Assembly: GCF_902506495.1 (NCBI RefSeq) | Contig: NZ_LR733264.1 | Location: 310,001 to 374,000 of the forward strand | DNA length: 64,000 nt | DNA from: Pseudomonas sp. 8O | GTDB taxonomy: Bacteria > Pseudomonadota > Gammaproteobacteria > Pseudomonadales > Pseudomonadaceae | Direction of reading: 5' to 3' | Shown here: positions 56,001 through 63,912 of the stretch, piece by piece | Numbering within the stretch: the first letter of the stretch is position 1 | How the letters are laid out: each line of letters begins with the position of its first letter | Translations under genes and position numbers: made by a program | Notes under the pieces: model-generated | What the model saw: only the letters and a program-made list of their open reading frames with translations | Databases searched by the model: none | What the model was told of the DNA's origin: nothing

Positions 56001-58012
56001 TTAAAAAGCTCGCTCTGTACAGGTGGATCAGCGTCTTCTGATTTTCTATCTTTTGAGTTGGTGTTTTTCCCCGCGAGTACATCAGTAAGCTCTTGGGTTG
56101 AAGTATAAATAGGCTCTTTTGTTCTAACATGCGGTATGCGAAAATACGGGCATAGCAAAGGGTTAAGGTACCACTTAATTCTAGGCATGCCGTCAGGGCT
56201 TTTTGTCGTGTGCTCTGATTCGATTAGATCACCTTGATCTCTGCAACTTTTTAATAAGTATGTTAATGTGTTTGATTGCTCGAACTCACTCTTGTATAGA
56301 GAAAATCCTGTGTGGCCGGGGTTAGATAGGGCTCGATCATTTCGAATAGCTGATGAGAGCCATGCGCCAATAGCCGTTATGAAGGCTAAGCGTTTATCTC
56401 CATCAGTTCCTTCTCTTAATTTCTCGGCCCATATTCTGCTGGCCTCGTAGATTCCAATTACTTGCTTATTCATATCGATGGATGGCAGGCTTGTTTTTTG
56501 AAGCTCTTCGTCTGGTGTGCTTCTTAGCCATGCAGCCCAAATCGCTCTGCATATGGTCATGAATGCAAGAATGTTCCATCCAGATAGGTCAATAATATGT
56601 CTTTCGCCACTCCAAATTAGCATTTCTCTTGCGTCGCCTGCAATTTGGACTAAGGCTGCTTCGTTTCTTTCTTTTTTCCAGTATGCTCTTTCTTTCCAGG
56701 TAAGAATTTTATCTAGGTCGCTTAATAAATAAATTTTCTCTTTTTGCTGTTTTCTTTGCCTGAGCCAGACTTCGCCAAGCTTTGCGTCTAGAGGGTCAGT
56801 GCGCCAAGTTTTTTCAAGTGCTTCTTTCCACTCTTTTGACCAGTTACTTGGTATGTTTAAAAGTGGTGGCTTTTCCTTTGCGTATATTTTTGCGCGTTCC
56901 GTTGGGGTTAATGTTTTCCCAAAGACTGCGTTAAGGAGTTTTTCTTTACTGATGCTCTCTATGTTAAATCCATATGCGGTTAGTCTTCGGTGGAAAACGT
57001 CCGTTGCAAAGTCGCTGAATGATATTCCGAGAGATGCGTTCTCATGTCTTTTGAGTATTTCATCAATATCTACTATCGAGTAATCCCGCATGTTTTCAAG
57101 ATGGGCACCACTTCCCCAGACTGAAACGTCTGAGTTCCATGCATAGTGGCGAGTCCCGACACGATAGGCTACACGACCATCCCTGAGGGCTAGAGCCCTA
57201 TTAATGACTTGGCGGAAGATGTTGGAATTTCCAGACGATCTTTCTAGCTCGTACAGTTCTTCGTGCTGATCAATTCGTAAGTATACAAGGGTGTTTTCAG
57301 GGATTACACCTGATTGCCTTAGGGCTTCTGCTAAGGCCGCAGCAGGCTCACCGATGTCAGTTTTGGTAGACTCTACTTCAGGGGGAAGTTCGTCTACGTT
57401 AAAATTGAAGTACTTTCTATATTCCGTTATTCGACTGCTTATCTTTTTTTCTATTTGCTCAAAATCATGGCAGCCCTGAAGGTAGTCATACCAAGCGGGG
57501 GAGGACGTGATTTTGTTGGTTAGAACCTGCTTTGACTTTTGGGTCCAGGTGACGGGGAGTTCGTCCTTAAGAACTCCGTCAACCATTTGCTCTTCAGCTA
57601 AGTACTTCACATTCGCTATAAGATCTTGCACTAATATGTAATTGATGTAGTCGGCAAATGTTGTGGCTGCCCAGTGCTGCCTTTTTTCAATGGGTTGTTC
57701 TGATAGTCTAGAAGCAACTATTCGGGCGTTATCTCTGATTAAGTGTACGCCGGCCGCTATAAAGGATTTATAGTTGTTTGGTGCTGGATATTTTTGCCCT
57801 GATCTAGAGTAAGCTACCCTCGTTCTCGTATTGAGTAAGCTTAACAGCATGCTCTTGCCGCTGCCTTGGCGGCCTTTAATGACAACGTTCCCTGTTCCAA
57901 ATAGCACCTCTGAGTCAGAGGCAATTATCGGGCTGAACATTTTTACGAAATCGTTAGGTGCAAGTATTTCTGTTACCCAAAGATCGTGGAAAGGGTTGTC
58001 GAATCGATTCAT
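55997..58012 (-). CDS. ORC/CDC6-like AAA+ ATPase
   Basis: 671 residues. Walker A KGRQGSGKSMLLSLL (residues 46-60), Walker B-like VYLRIDQHEEL (243-253), and a sensor-like arginine in AYRVGTRHYAW (282-292). The ~180 residues between Walker A and B are longer than usual and helical. A winged-helix-like segment may occur near 560-620 (SNTLTYLLKSCRDQGDLIES, then HTTKSPDGMPRIKWYLNPLL). Overlaps both neighbours by ATGA. Probably the motor or switch of the system; target unknown. Confidence 0.82.
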   Translation of the reverse strand: MNRFDNPFHDLWVTEILAPNDFVKMFSPIIASDSEVLFGTGNVVIKGRQGSGKSMLLSLLNTRTRVAYSRSGQKYPAPNNYKSFIAAGVHLIRDNARIVASRLSEQPIEKRQHWAATTFADYINYILVQDLIANVKYLAEEQMVDGVLKDELPVTWTQKSKQVLTNKITSSPAWYDYLQGCHDFEQIEKKISSRITEYRKYFNFNVDELPPEVESTKTDIGEPAAALAEALRQSGVIPENTLVYLRIDQHEELYELERSSGNSNIFRQVINRALALRDGRVAYRVGTRHYAWNSDVSVWGSGAHLENMRDYSIVDIDEILKRHENASLGISFSDFATDVFHRRLTAYGFNIESISKEKLLNAVFGKTLTPTERAKIYAKEKPPLLNIPSNWSKEWKEALEKTWRTDPLDAKLGEVWLRQRKQQKEKIYLLSDLDKILTWKERAYWKKERNEAALVQIAGDAREMLIWSGERHIIDLSGWNILAFMTICRAIWAAWLRSTPDEELQKTSLPSIDMNKQVIGIYEASRIWAEKLREGTDGDKRLAFITAIGAWLSSAIRNDRALSNPGHTGFSLYKSEFEQSNTLTYLLKSCRDQGDLIESEHTTKSPDGMPRIKWYLNPLLCPYFRIPHVRTKEPIYTSTQELTDVLAGKNTNSKDRKSEDADPPVQSELFK

Positions 58013-59016
58013 TTGACTACCTTTAGTTCTCGTTCAGACCTTGGGAATAGAGGCTTCCAGGTTGCACTTGTCTGGTGGAATATGGGTGGCGTGTTATTGG
58101 GGCAATTACTATACATTACTACAAGGCTGCCGATTTTTTTCCATCCAAACTCATCGCCGTCTAGAGATGACTCCATTTTTTCGTACCCTGACTTTAATGT
58201 TGTCCTTAGTTTTGGGAAGAGGTTGGGTTCGCCAGGGGTGGGGGTCGGGCCGACCAAGCATGAGTCGCTCAGGATTGAAACGGGCCTGTAGGTTATATTT
58301 GGATTTTGGAGTTCAGCGATTTTCTCTTTTACTGCCCTATCGCCGGGAGCGCAAATAATTAGGGGTATTACAATAATTGGGCCATTAAAGTTGGCTGATG
58401 CAAACTTTAATGCGCGGCAAAGCTGGCCGCCTGATCCGACAAAGTCTTCAAGAAGCGCCAGGTATTTAATTCCTTTGCTGTTGCGATAAGCTTCAATCTT
58501 TTCTGGGCTGGCGAGTTCCTTAAGGCTAAGCCAGTCTGGTCGAAGGCTTTGCCCTTCAAGGCCGGTTATATGCAGGAAGCCATTTATTCTTAGGCTGTCA
58601 GTTACTGGGCATGGCCAAGTGGCTTTGAGCTCGAGGTTAAGGGCTTTCGAGGCATCTTCGCTGAATATATCGATCCTGGCTAGATCGATAATCCATGGCT
58701 TTATTATATGTTCGCTGGCGCAGCGATAAAGCTCTTCGAACTCCTGTTGGCCTGCAAAAAATAAGTATTCGATGGATCTAAATGCATTCCAGATGTCTTC
58801 ATCTGACTCAAAACAATCTAGCCAAGTGTTTAGTCGAACCATGAAGTCTCTGCTGACGCGTGGAGATATTTTCTTGGTGGGTTCGAACTGGTGAAAAAGG
58901 TGGGCGGCGAGTGTCTCGTATAGTCCGCGTAACCTGCTTGCTCGTGCGGCGCGCCCTTCATATATTGGGTGGTGCTCTCTTTGTAATTTTTCAATTGTAT
59001 CAAGGGTGCTTGTCAT
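58009..59016 (-). CDS. Phosphoribosyltransferase-like (PRTase-CE type) protein
   Basis: 335 residues. The PRPP-loop-like motif YLALLEDFVGSGGQLCRAL spans 185-203: hydrophobic strand, Glu190-Asp191 acidic pair, then G-S-G-G. This is the hallmark of type I PRTases, with S-G-G-Q in place of T-G-x-T. The N-terminal ~120 residues are helical. Known enzymes of the fold join PRPP to bases or transfer phosphoribosyl groups; here it lacks a nucleobase-salvage context and sits with a methyltransferase and an ATPase. It overlaps both neighbours (ATGA). Confidence 0.75.
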   Translation of the reverse strand: MTSTLDTIEKLQREHHPIYEGRAARASRLRGLYETLAAHLFHQFEPTKKISPRVSRDFMVRLNTWLDCFESDEDIWNAFRSIEYLFFAGQQEFEELYRCASEHIIKPWIIDLARIDIFSEDASKALNLELKATWPCPVTDSLRINGFLHITGLEGQSLRPDWLSLKELASPEKIEAYRNSKGIKYLALLEDFVGSGGQLCRALKFASANFNGPIIVIPLIICAPGDRAVKEKIAELQNPNITYRPVSILSDSCLVGPTPTPGEPNLFPKLRTTLKSGYEKMESSLDGDEFGWKKIGSLVVMYSNCPNNTPPIFHQTSATWKPLFPRSERELKVVK

Positions 59017-60227
59017 TTATGTTCCCTTGAGAGTGCGTCTTTAATCATTTTTCCAATTGCAAACCCCATCGTAGGGGGGACGGCATTGCCCACGAGGCGA
59101 AACTGCTCGTCAATTGGTCCGTGGAAGACATATGAGTCGGGGAACTTCTGTATGCGAGCGGCTTCTCTTACGCTGAAGCCGCGGTGCTCGTTTGGATGCA
59201 AGAAGCATCTGGGGTCCCCAAAGCGAGAGTCTACCGTGTGTGATGCGCCGTTCGAGAGAGGGCGTCGGTATTTTCCGTTGAACGTGTTAGTTAGATCTAC
59301 AGAGTCCTCAATTTTTCTGAGGTATCCTTTTTTAATTAAGGACTTGATGTCAGTTGTGACTTTTCTTTGCAGATTTAGATACACGTCTCGCGGTGTCACA
59401 GGATCTGCATCGCCGAAAGATCGCCTTCTAATTCTTCGTCGTAATTTCATTATGCACTGTAGAATTTCCCTTTCCTCAGGTGTGGTATCTCCGAACACTT
59501 CAGGAATATTCCATGTGTGTACTGATGCTTCGCCACCTCTAACGTTGCAAAGCTTTTGTCCGGGTTTTATCTTGGTTGCAATTTTGTATTCTGAGCCATC
59601 GATCAATAATGATCTGGGTTCATGGTTGGCGAGAGTGGAAACATTTCTTAGTGCATCGCCCAAAGTTGAATGGTTCTGCTTTTCAATAACCGGTGTTAGC
59701 TCGAAATGCTTTTCCCAGGCTATTAGGAAGGCTCTTTTTCTGGACTGGGGGGCACCAGTGTCTCGCGCATCTATTATGAGTGTGCTGGTTTTGTAGCCGG
59801 CGGCGTTTAATTGAGCGTGCGCGCGATCCCAGTGGGCTTTATGGTCGCCCTGTAGTATTCCTAGTACATTCTCAAAAACCATTGCTTTGGGTTTCGCGTT
59901 TATTCCGATTTTCACGGCAGATTGGAGTAGGTGGTTTCTTGGGTCATCAATGTCCCGCTTCCCTACAGTAGAGAAACCTTGGCATGGCGAGCCAGCAACA
60001 ACCACATCACAATAAAGTTCACTTGGTAGTTGCCCGTTGGATAGATCCCAGACGTGAGCATGGTCACCAATATTGGTTCGGTAGTTTTCAACTGCAAGTG
60101 GCCATATATCGAATGCTGCAATAGGGCCGAAGCCTGCTTGGATAAACCCGAGGTCAAGTCCTCCGCAGCCTGAGAACAGGCTTAAAAAACTTAGGCTGCT
60201 TTTTTGTTCTTGGGCTTCTGAGATCAT
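59013..60227 (-). CDS. C5-cytosine DNA methyltransferase (Dcm family)
   Basis: 404 residues with all core motifs: I FSGCGGLDLGF (18-28), IV GSPCQGFS with catalytic Cys82, VI ENV (119-121), VIII QSRKR (161-165), X GNAVPP near the C-terminus. The target-recognition region (~200-340) contains an unusual basic helical stretch (KLRRRIRRRSFGD) and a predicted winged-helix-like part (TTDIKSLIKKGYLRKIEDSV). No restriction endonuclease is adjacent. First gene of the four-gene operon. Confidence 0.93.
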   Translation of the reverse strand: MISEAQEQKSSLSFLSLFSGCGGLDLGFIQAGFGPIAAFDIWPLAVENYRTNIGDHAHVWDLSNGQLPSELYCDVVVAGSPCQGFSTVGKRDIDDPRNHLLQSAVKIGINAKPKAMVFENVLGILQGDHKAHWDRAHAQLNAAGYKTSTLIIDARDTGAPQSRKRAFLIAWEKHFELTPVIEKQNHSTLGDALRNVSTLANHEPRSLLIDGSEYKIATKIKPGQKLCNVRGGEASVHTWNIPEVFGDTTPEEREILQCIMKLRRRIRRRSFGDADPVTPRDVYLNLQRKVTTDIKSLIKKGYLRKIEDSVDLTNTFNGKYRRPLSNGASHTVDSRFGDPRCFLHPNEHRGFSVREAARIQKFPDSYVFHGPIDEQFRLVGNAVPPTMGFAIGKMIKDALSREHK

Positions 60228-60286
60228 TTCGAGTTCATAGTGTCTGGTGGGGCGGCAAAAAGTGTGCGCGCATTAGCTTGGTCGAG

Positions 60287-60318
60287 AGTATACCGGCCTG
60301 CGTGGTCTGGGCCCAGAC
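60287..60318 (-). promoter_or_regulatory. Promoter and palindrome upstream of the methyltransferase operon
   Basis: A perfect 14-bp palindrome GTCTGGGCCCAGAC (60305-60318) precedes TATACT (60292-60287, minus strand) by 12 bases and would cover the -35 region. The start codon is 60 bases downstream. Suited to autoregulation by the methyltransferase or another product; the centre GGGCCC could also be a methylation target. Confidence 0.5.
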
Positions 60319-60326
60319 GTGTTCGC

Positions 60327-61439
60327 CTAGGTAAGCTTCCGGGCAAGATCTTCCGTCCTTGGGTGGTAGTAGCGCATCAGCATCCGTGTGTCTTGGTGTC
60401 CGGTGATTTTGGTCAGCTCATGCAGCGGAAATACCTCGGCCAGGCGTGAGGTGGCTTCGTGGCGCAGGTCATGAAAGCGCAGATCCAGCAGATACGGATC
60501 GTCGCTGATTTTCTTGTCGATCTTGGCCTGGGAAAGCTTTTTCTGTTTGAGATGAAGGCTTAGCCCTTGTGCGTAGGCGCTGCGTGCATCAACGATGGCG
60601 TCCGCGAAAGCCTTGGTGATTGAGTCCGGCCGGCTTCTAAAACAGCGGCCGTCGTCGCGTTTGGTGAGACTTTCCAGTATCTCCACCGCCTTGCTGGATA
60701 GGGGGATGCCACGGGCGGTTCCGTTCTTGGTCATGGGCAGTAGGGCAACCCGCTTGACCAGGTTTACGTTGCTGCGCAGCAGGCCGGTTATCTCGCTTCG
60801 GCGCATCGCCGTTTCCACGGCGAAGGCGACGATCTTCGGCAGCTCGGCCGAGCGCGAGTGGCGGCAGATTATTTCCAGCTCATCCAGGTGCTCGCAAATC
60901 AGTTTGCCGTCGCGCAGTGTCCAAACGTCTGCGCTCCAAATGCGTCTATCCCTGGCGTCATCAACACTGGGTTGGCGAATCAGCTCCACGGGGTTGCTCA
61001 AGGACTCCATGCGCCACTCTTTACGCGCGATGGTGAAAACATGGGATATCAACGCAAGCTCACGGCGTACTGTAGCCGCTGCCAGACCCTCTGCGAGACG
61101 TTGATCGCGGTAGCTGGCCATGTCGGCGCCGCGAATACTGGCCAGCGATCTCAGGGCCAGTGGGTGGCGTTGCAGGGCCTGGATGCGTGATAGCTCGGAA
61201 TCGCTACTGCGTTTCTTGCTAGTCACCTGCTCGGCGTACATCTCCAGGGCTTTGGCGACGGAGGTCGATTCCGCTTCATTGCGGCTGACGAATACGTCGG
61301 CGTCCATTTCGCGCTCGATCATTGTTGCCCAAGCCTTTGCCTCTGCCTGGGTGTTGAAAGTGCGGGTCTGTTGGGGCCACCCTTTACGCCTGATTTGGGC
61401 GTGCCACTGGTATAGGCCTTTCTTCCTGATCGTCGCCAT
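60327..61439 (-). CDS. Tyrosine-type site-specific integrase
   Basis: 370 residues. N-terminal arm-binding-like domain (KKGLYQWHAQIRRKGWPQQT), SAM-like core-binding domain (~60-160), then catalytic residues: Arg in AMRRSEITGL, HDLRHEATSRL, GHQDTRMLMRYYHP with the nucleophile tyrosine. The ATG at 61439 is favoured by family starts; a GTG four codons upstream is possible. It lies at the edge of the island, reading into the methyltransferase operon. Confidence 0.92.
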   Translation of the reverse strand: MATIRKKGLYQWHAQIRRKGWPQQTRTFNTQAEAKAWATMIEREMDADVFVSRNEAESTSVAKALEMYAEQVTSKKRSSDSELSRIQALQRHPLALRSLASIRGADMASYRDQRLAEGLAAATVRRELALISHVFTIARKEWRMESLSNPVELIRQPSVDDARDRRIWSADVWTLRDGKLICEHLDELEIICRHSRSAELPKIVAFAVETAMRRSEITGLLRSNVNLVKRVALLPMTKNGTARGIPLSSKAVEILESLTKRDDGRCFRSRPDSITKAFADAIVDARSAYAQGLSLHLKQKKLSQAKIDKKISDDPYLLDLRFHDLRHEATSRLAEVFPLHELTKITGHQDTRMLMRYYHPRTEDLARKLT

Positions 61440-61451
61440 CGTCAATCGCAC

Positions 61452-61469
61452 TGTGCCAAAAATGTGCCA
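61452..61469. repeat. TGTGCCA direct repeats at the island edge
   Basis: TGTGCCA at 61452-61458 and 61463-61469, 11 bases apart (one helical turn), between the integrase start and the MBL gene. Could be integrase arm sites or part of the attachment site. Confidence 0.4.
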
Positions 61470-61489
61470 TTAACCCTACAGGAACACCC

Positions 61490-62134
61490 ATGGAAGCCGC
61501 AAAAGCTGCGTTAATACGAGAAACCTTCCCTGTCGGCCCTTTGCAGTGCAACTGCACCATCATCGGCGACCCGATTACGAAGAAGGCCATCGTGGTCGAT
61601 CCGGGTGGCAATCCCGATCTGATCATGGCGCGTCTGGAGGCTCATGGCCTCAAGGTGGTGAGCATCATCCACACCCATGCGCACCTCGATCACTTTCTTG
61701 CCTCGGGGCAGATGAAGGAGAAGACCGGTGCCACGCTGCACCTGCACAAGGAAGATCAGTTCCTCTGGGACAATCTGGAGATGCAGTGCAGCATGTTCGG
61801 CGTGCCTTACACGCCCGTGCCGGCGCCGGATCGCTGGCTGGCCGATGACGAGGAGCTGGCCTGCGGCTGCGGTGTGGCGCTGCATACACCCGGGCACACG
61901 CCGGGTTCGATGAGTTTCTGGTTCGAGGATGCCAAGCTGCTGATCGCTGGTGACACGCTGTTCCGTCGCGGCATCGGCCGTACCGACCTCTGGGGCGGTG
62001 ATTACGCCACTATCGAACGTTCGATCAAGCAGCGCCTGTACCGCCTCGATGAGGACGCCATCGTGGTCACCGGCCATGGCCCGGATACCCGCCTCGGTGA
62101 TGAAATGCGTGAGAACCCCTTTATTCGCGCGTGA
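61490..62134 (+). CDS. MBL-fold metallo-hydrolase (GloB/YcbL-like)
   Basis: 214 residues with the metallo-beta-lactamase motif THAHLDH (~residues 60-67), HTPGHTPGSM, AGDTLFRRGIGRTDL and VTGHGPDT. It resembles YcbL-type glyoxalase II enzymes. It marks the host side of the island: the integrase reads away from it 50 bases upstream. Confidence 0.92.
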   Translation: MEAAKAALIRETFPVGPLQCNCTIIGDPITKKAIVVDPGGNPDLIMARLEAHGLKVVSIIHTHAHLDHFLASGQMKEKTGATLHLHKEDQFLWDNLEMQCSMFGVPYTPVPAPDRWLADDEELACGCGVALHTPGHTPGSMSFWFEDAKLLIAGDTLFRRGIGRTDLWGGDYATIERSIKQRLYRLDEDAIVVTGHGPDTRLGDEMRENPFIRA

Positions 62135-62198
62135 CAGGGCACTAATGGCCGCGCTGGAACTCAAAGAGCCATCATCCACCGTTCATGGAGATTCCTTC

Positions 62199-62867
62199 AT
62201 GTTCCGCCTTTCTTTGATTGCCCTCTGCTCGTCCGCGCTGCTAATCAGCGGCTGCGCCTCGCAGAACCCTTATGACCAGAGCGCGCCGAGCTCCAACCGT
62301 ACCGCCACCTACGGTGGTATCGGTGCGTTGGCCGGTGCGGCTGCCGGTGCGCTGATCAACCATGACAATCGCGGCAAGGGCGCCTTGATCGGTGCTGCGG
62401 TGGCCGGTGCCGCAGCGGCGGGTTACGGCTATTACGCCGACAAGCAGGAAGAAGAACTGCGTCGCAGCATGCAGGGCACAGGCGTCGAGGTGCAGCGCCA
62501 GGGCGATGTGATTCAGTTGATCATGCCGGGCAATATCACCTTTGCCACCGACTCGGCGCAGATCGCCAGCAGCTTCTATCAGCCGCTGAACAACCTGGCC
62601 AATTCCTTCCGCCAGTACAACCAGAACAGTATCGAGGTGGTCGGGCATACCGACAGCACCGGCTCGCATAGCCACAACATGGGGCTGTCGCAGCGTCGTG
62701 CGCAAAGCGTGGCCGATTATCTGCTGGCGCAAGGGGTCGACCCCAGCCGCATGAGTACTCGTGGTATGGGGCCGGATCAGCCAGTGGCCAGTAACGCTAC
62801 CGTCGAAGGGCGTGCGCAGAATCGCCGTGTCGAAGTGACACTGCGACCGCTGCCAGGCGTGCAGTAA
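62199..62867 (+). CDS. OmpA family lipoprotein, copy 1
   Basis: 222 residues. Lipoprotein signal SSALLISGCAS, a glycine/alanine-rich hairpin-loop segment (GGIGALAGAAAGALINHDNR GKGALIGAAVAG), then an OmpA-type peptidoglycan-binding domain (VVGHTDSTGSHSHNMGLSQR; RRVEVTLRP). It probably anchors the outer membrane to the wall. GGAG lies eight bases before the ATG. The second copy follows 142 bases later. Confidence 0.9.
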   Translation: MFRLSLIALCSSALLISGCASQNPYDQSAPSSNRTATYGGIGALAGAAAGALINHDNRGKGALIGAAVAGAAAAGYGYYADKQEEELRRSMQGTGVEVQRQGDVIQLIMPGNITFATDSAQIASSFYQPLNNLANSFRQYNQNSIEVVGHTDSTGSHSHNMGLSQRRAQSVADYLLAQGVDPSRMSTRGMGPDQPVASNATVEGRAQNRRVEVTLRPLPGVQ

Positions 62868-63009
62868 GGTACGTATCGGGCTGATCTGCTTTGCGTCGCA
62901 GTTCTGATATCCACAGGTTGATAAGCTTGGGCGGAACTTCACCGCGCCTTGGCGGCTCGAAGTCTGCGGCATGTCTGCCCGATACCAGAAGAAATCCTAA
63001 GGAAAATTT

Positions 63010-63666
63010 ATGAAGACCAGGCGTAATCTGATCGCAGCAACTGCGCTCATGGCCTTGCTGGCCGGCTGTACCACCAACCCTTACACCGGCGAAAGCCAGG
63101 CCGGCAAAGCCGGTATCTATGGGGGGATCGGCGCAGCGACTGGTGCGGTGATCGGTGCTGCGACTTCGAGCAAGAAGGATCGCGCCAAAGGCGCGCTGAT
63201 CGGTGCGGCTGTCGGTGGTGCCGCCGGTGGCGGTTACGGCTATTACGTCGATACCCAGGAGGCCAAGCTGCGGCAGACCCTGCAGGGCACTGGCGTGCAG
63301 GTGCAACGCAACGGCGATGACCTGAAACTGATCATGCCGGGCAATATCACCTTCGCCAGCAACTCGGCGGATATCTCCAGCAGCTTCTACCCAACCCTCA
63401 ATTCGCTGGTGCTGGTGTTCAAGGAGTTCAACAAGAACGGTGTGAACATCGTTGGCCACACCGACAGCACCGGTTCGCAGGCGCTTAATCAGAGCCTGTC
63501 GCAGCGTCGCGCTCAGAGCGTGGCCAACTACCTGAGCGCCAATGGTGTGCCGGGTCAGCGCATCTCTGCATACGGTGCCGGCCCGAGCCAGCCGATTGCC
63601 AGCAACGCCACCGATGCTGGTCGTGCGCAGAACCGTCGTGTCGAGATCAACCTGCGTCCGCTTTAA
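63010..63666 (+). CDS. OmpA family lipoprotein, copy 2
   Basis: 218 residues, same architecture as copy 1: signal ALMALLAGCTTNP, glycine-zipper segment (GGIGAATGAVIGAATSSKKD), OmpA domain with VGHTDSTGSQALNQSLSQRR. Shared runs (LIMPGNITFA, LSQRRAQSVA, AQNRRVE) show a local duplication. Possibly paralogues kept for different growth conditions. Confidence 0.9.
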   Translation: MKTRRNLIAATALMALLAGCTTNPYTGESQAGKAGIYGGIGAATGAVIGAATSSKKDRAKGALIGAAVGGAAGGGYGYYVDTQEAKLRQTLQGTGVQVQRNGDDLKLIMPGNITFASNSADISSSFYPTLNSLVLVFKEFNKNGVNIVGHTDSTGSQALNQSLSQRRAQSVANYLSANGVPGQRISAYGAGPSQPIASNATDAGRAQNRRVEINLRPL

Positions 63667-63688
63667 AAGCTCGCCACGTTGTAATGAG

Positions 63689-63712
63689 AGCCTCCCTTTG
63701 GGAGGCTTTTTT
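63689..63712 (+). terminator. Rho-independent terminator of the OmpA pair
   Basis: AGCCTCCC-TTT-GGGAGGCTTTTTT, 22 bases after the stop. Confidence 0.92.
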
Positions 63713-63912
63713 ATGTCGCTGACATTCACCTCTGTGGACGTTTTCGCCGAGGTGTCAGAAGGCGTTTACGGCCATGTTCGTGACCGCCCGTCGTGTCCCT
63801 TCTGGCAAAAGGCCACTCATTCAAAACCTGACTAGACTGCTTGCTGTGGTTCTGTGATGTCCGCGTGCGGATGCACCGTGCGCGTTGGTTCTGGATGACC
63901 GAAGGAGAGCGA

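Noticed and set aside
53740..61489. Search for att direct repeats bounding the island
   Set aside because: Comparing ~150 bases at each end by eye gave no shared run longer than chance; boundaries remain approximate.
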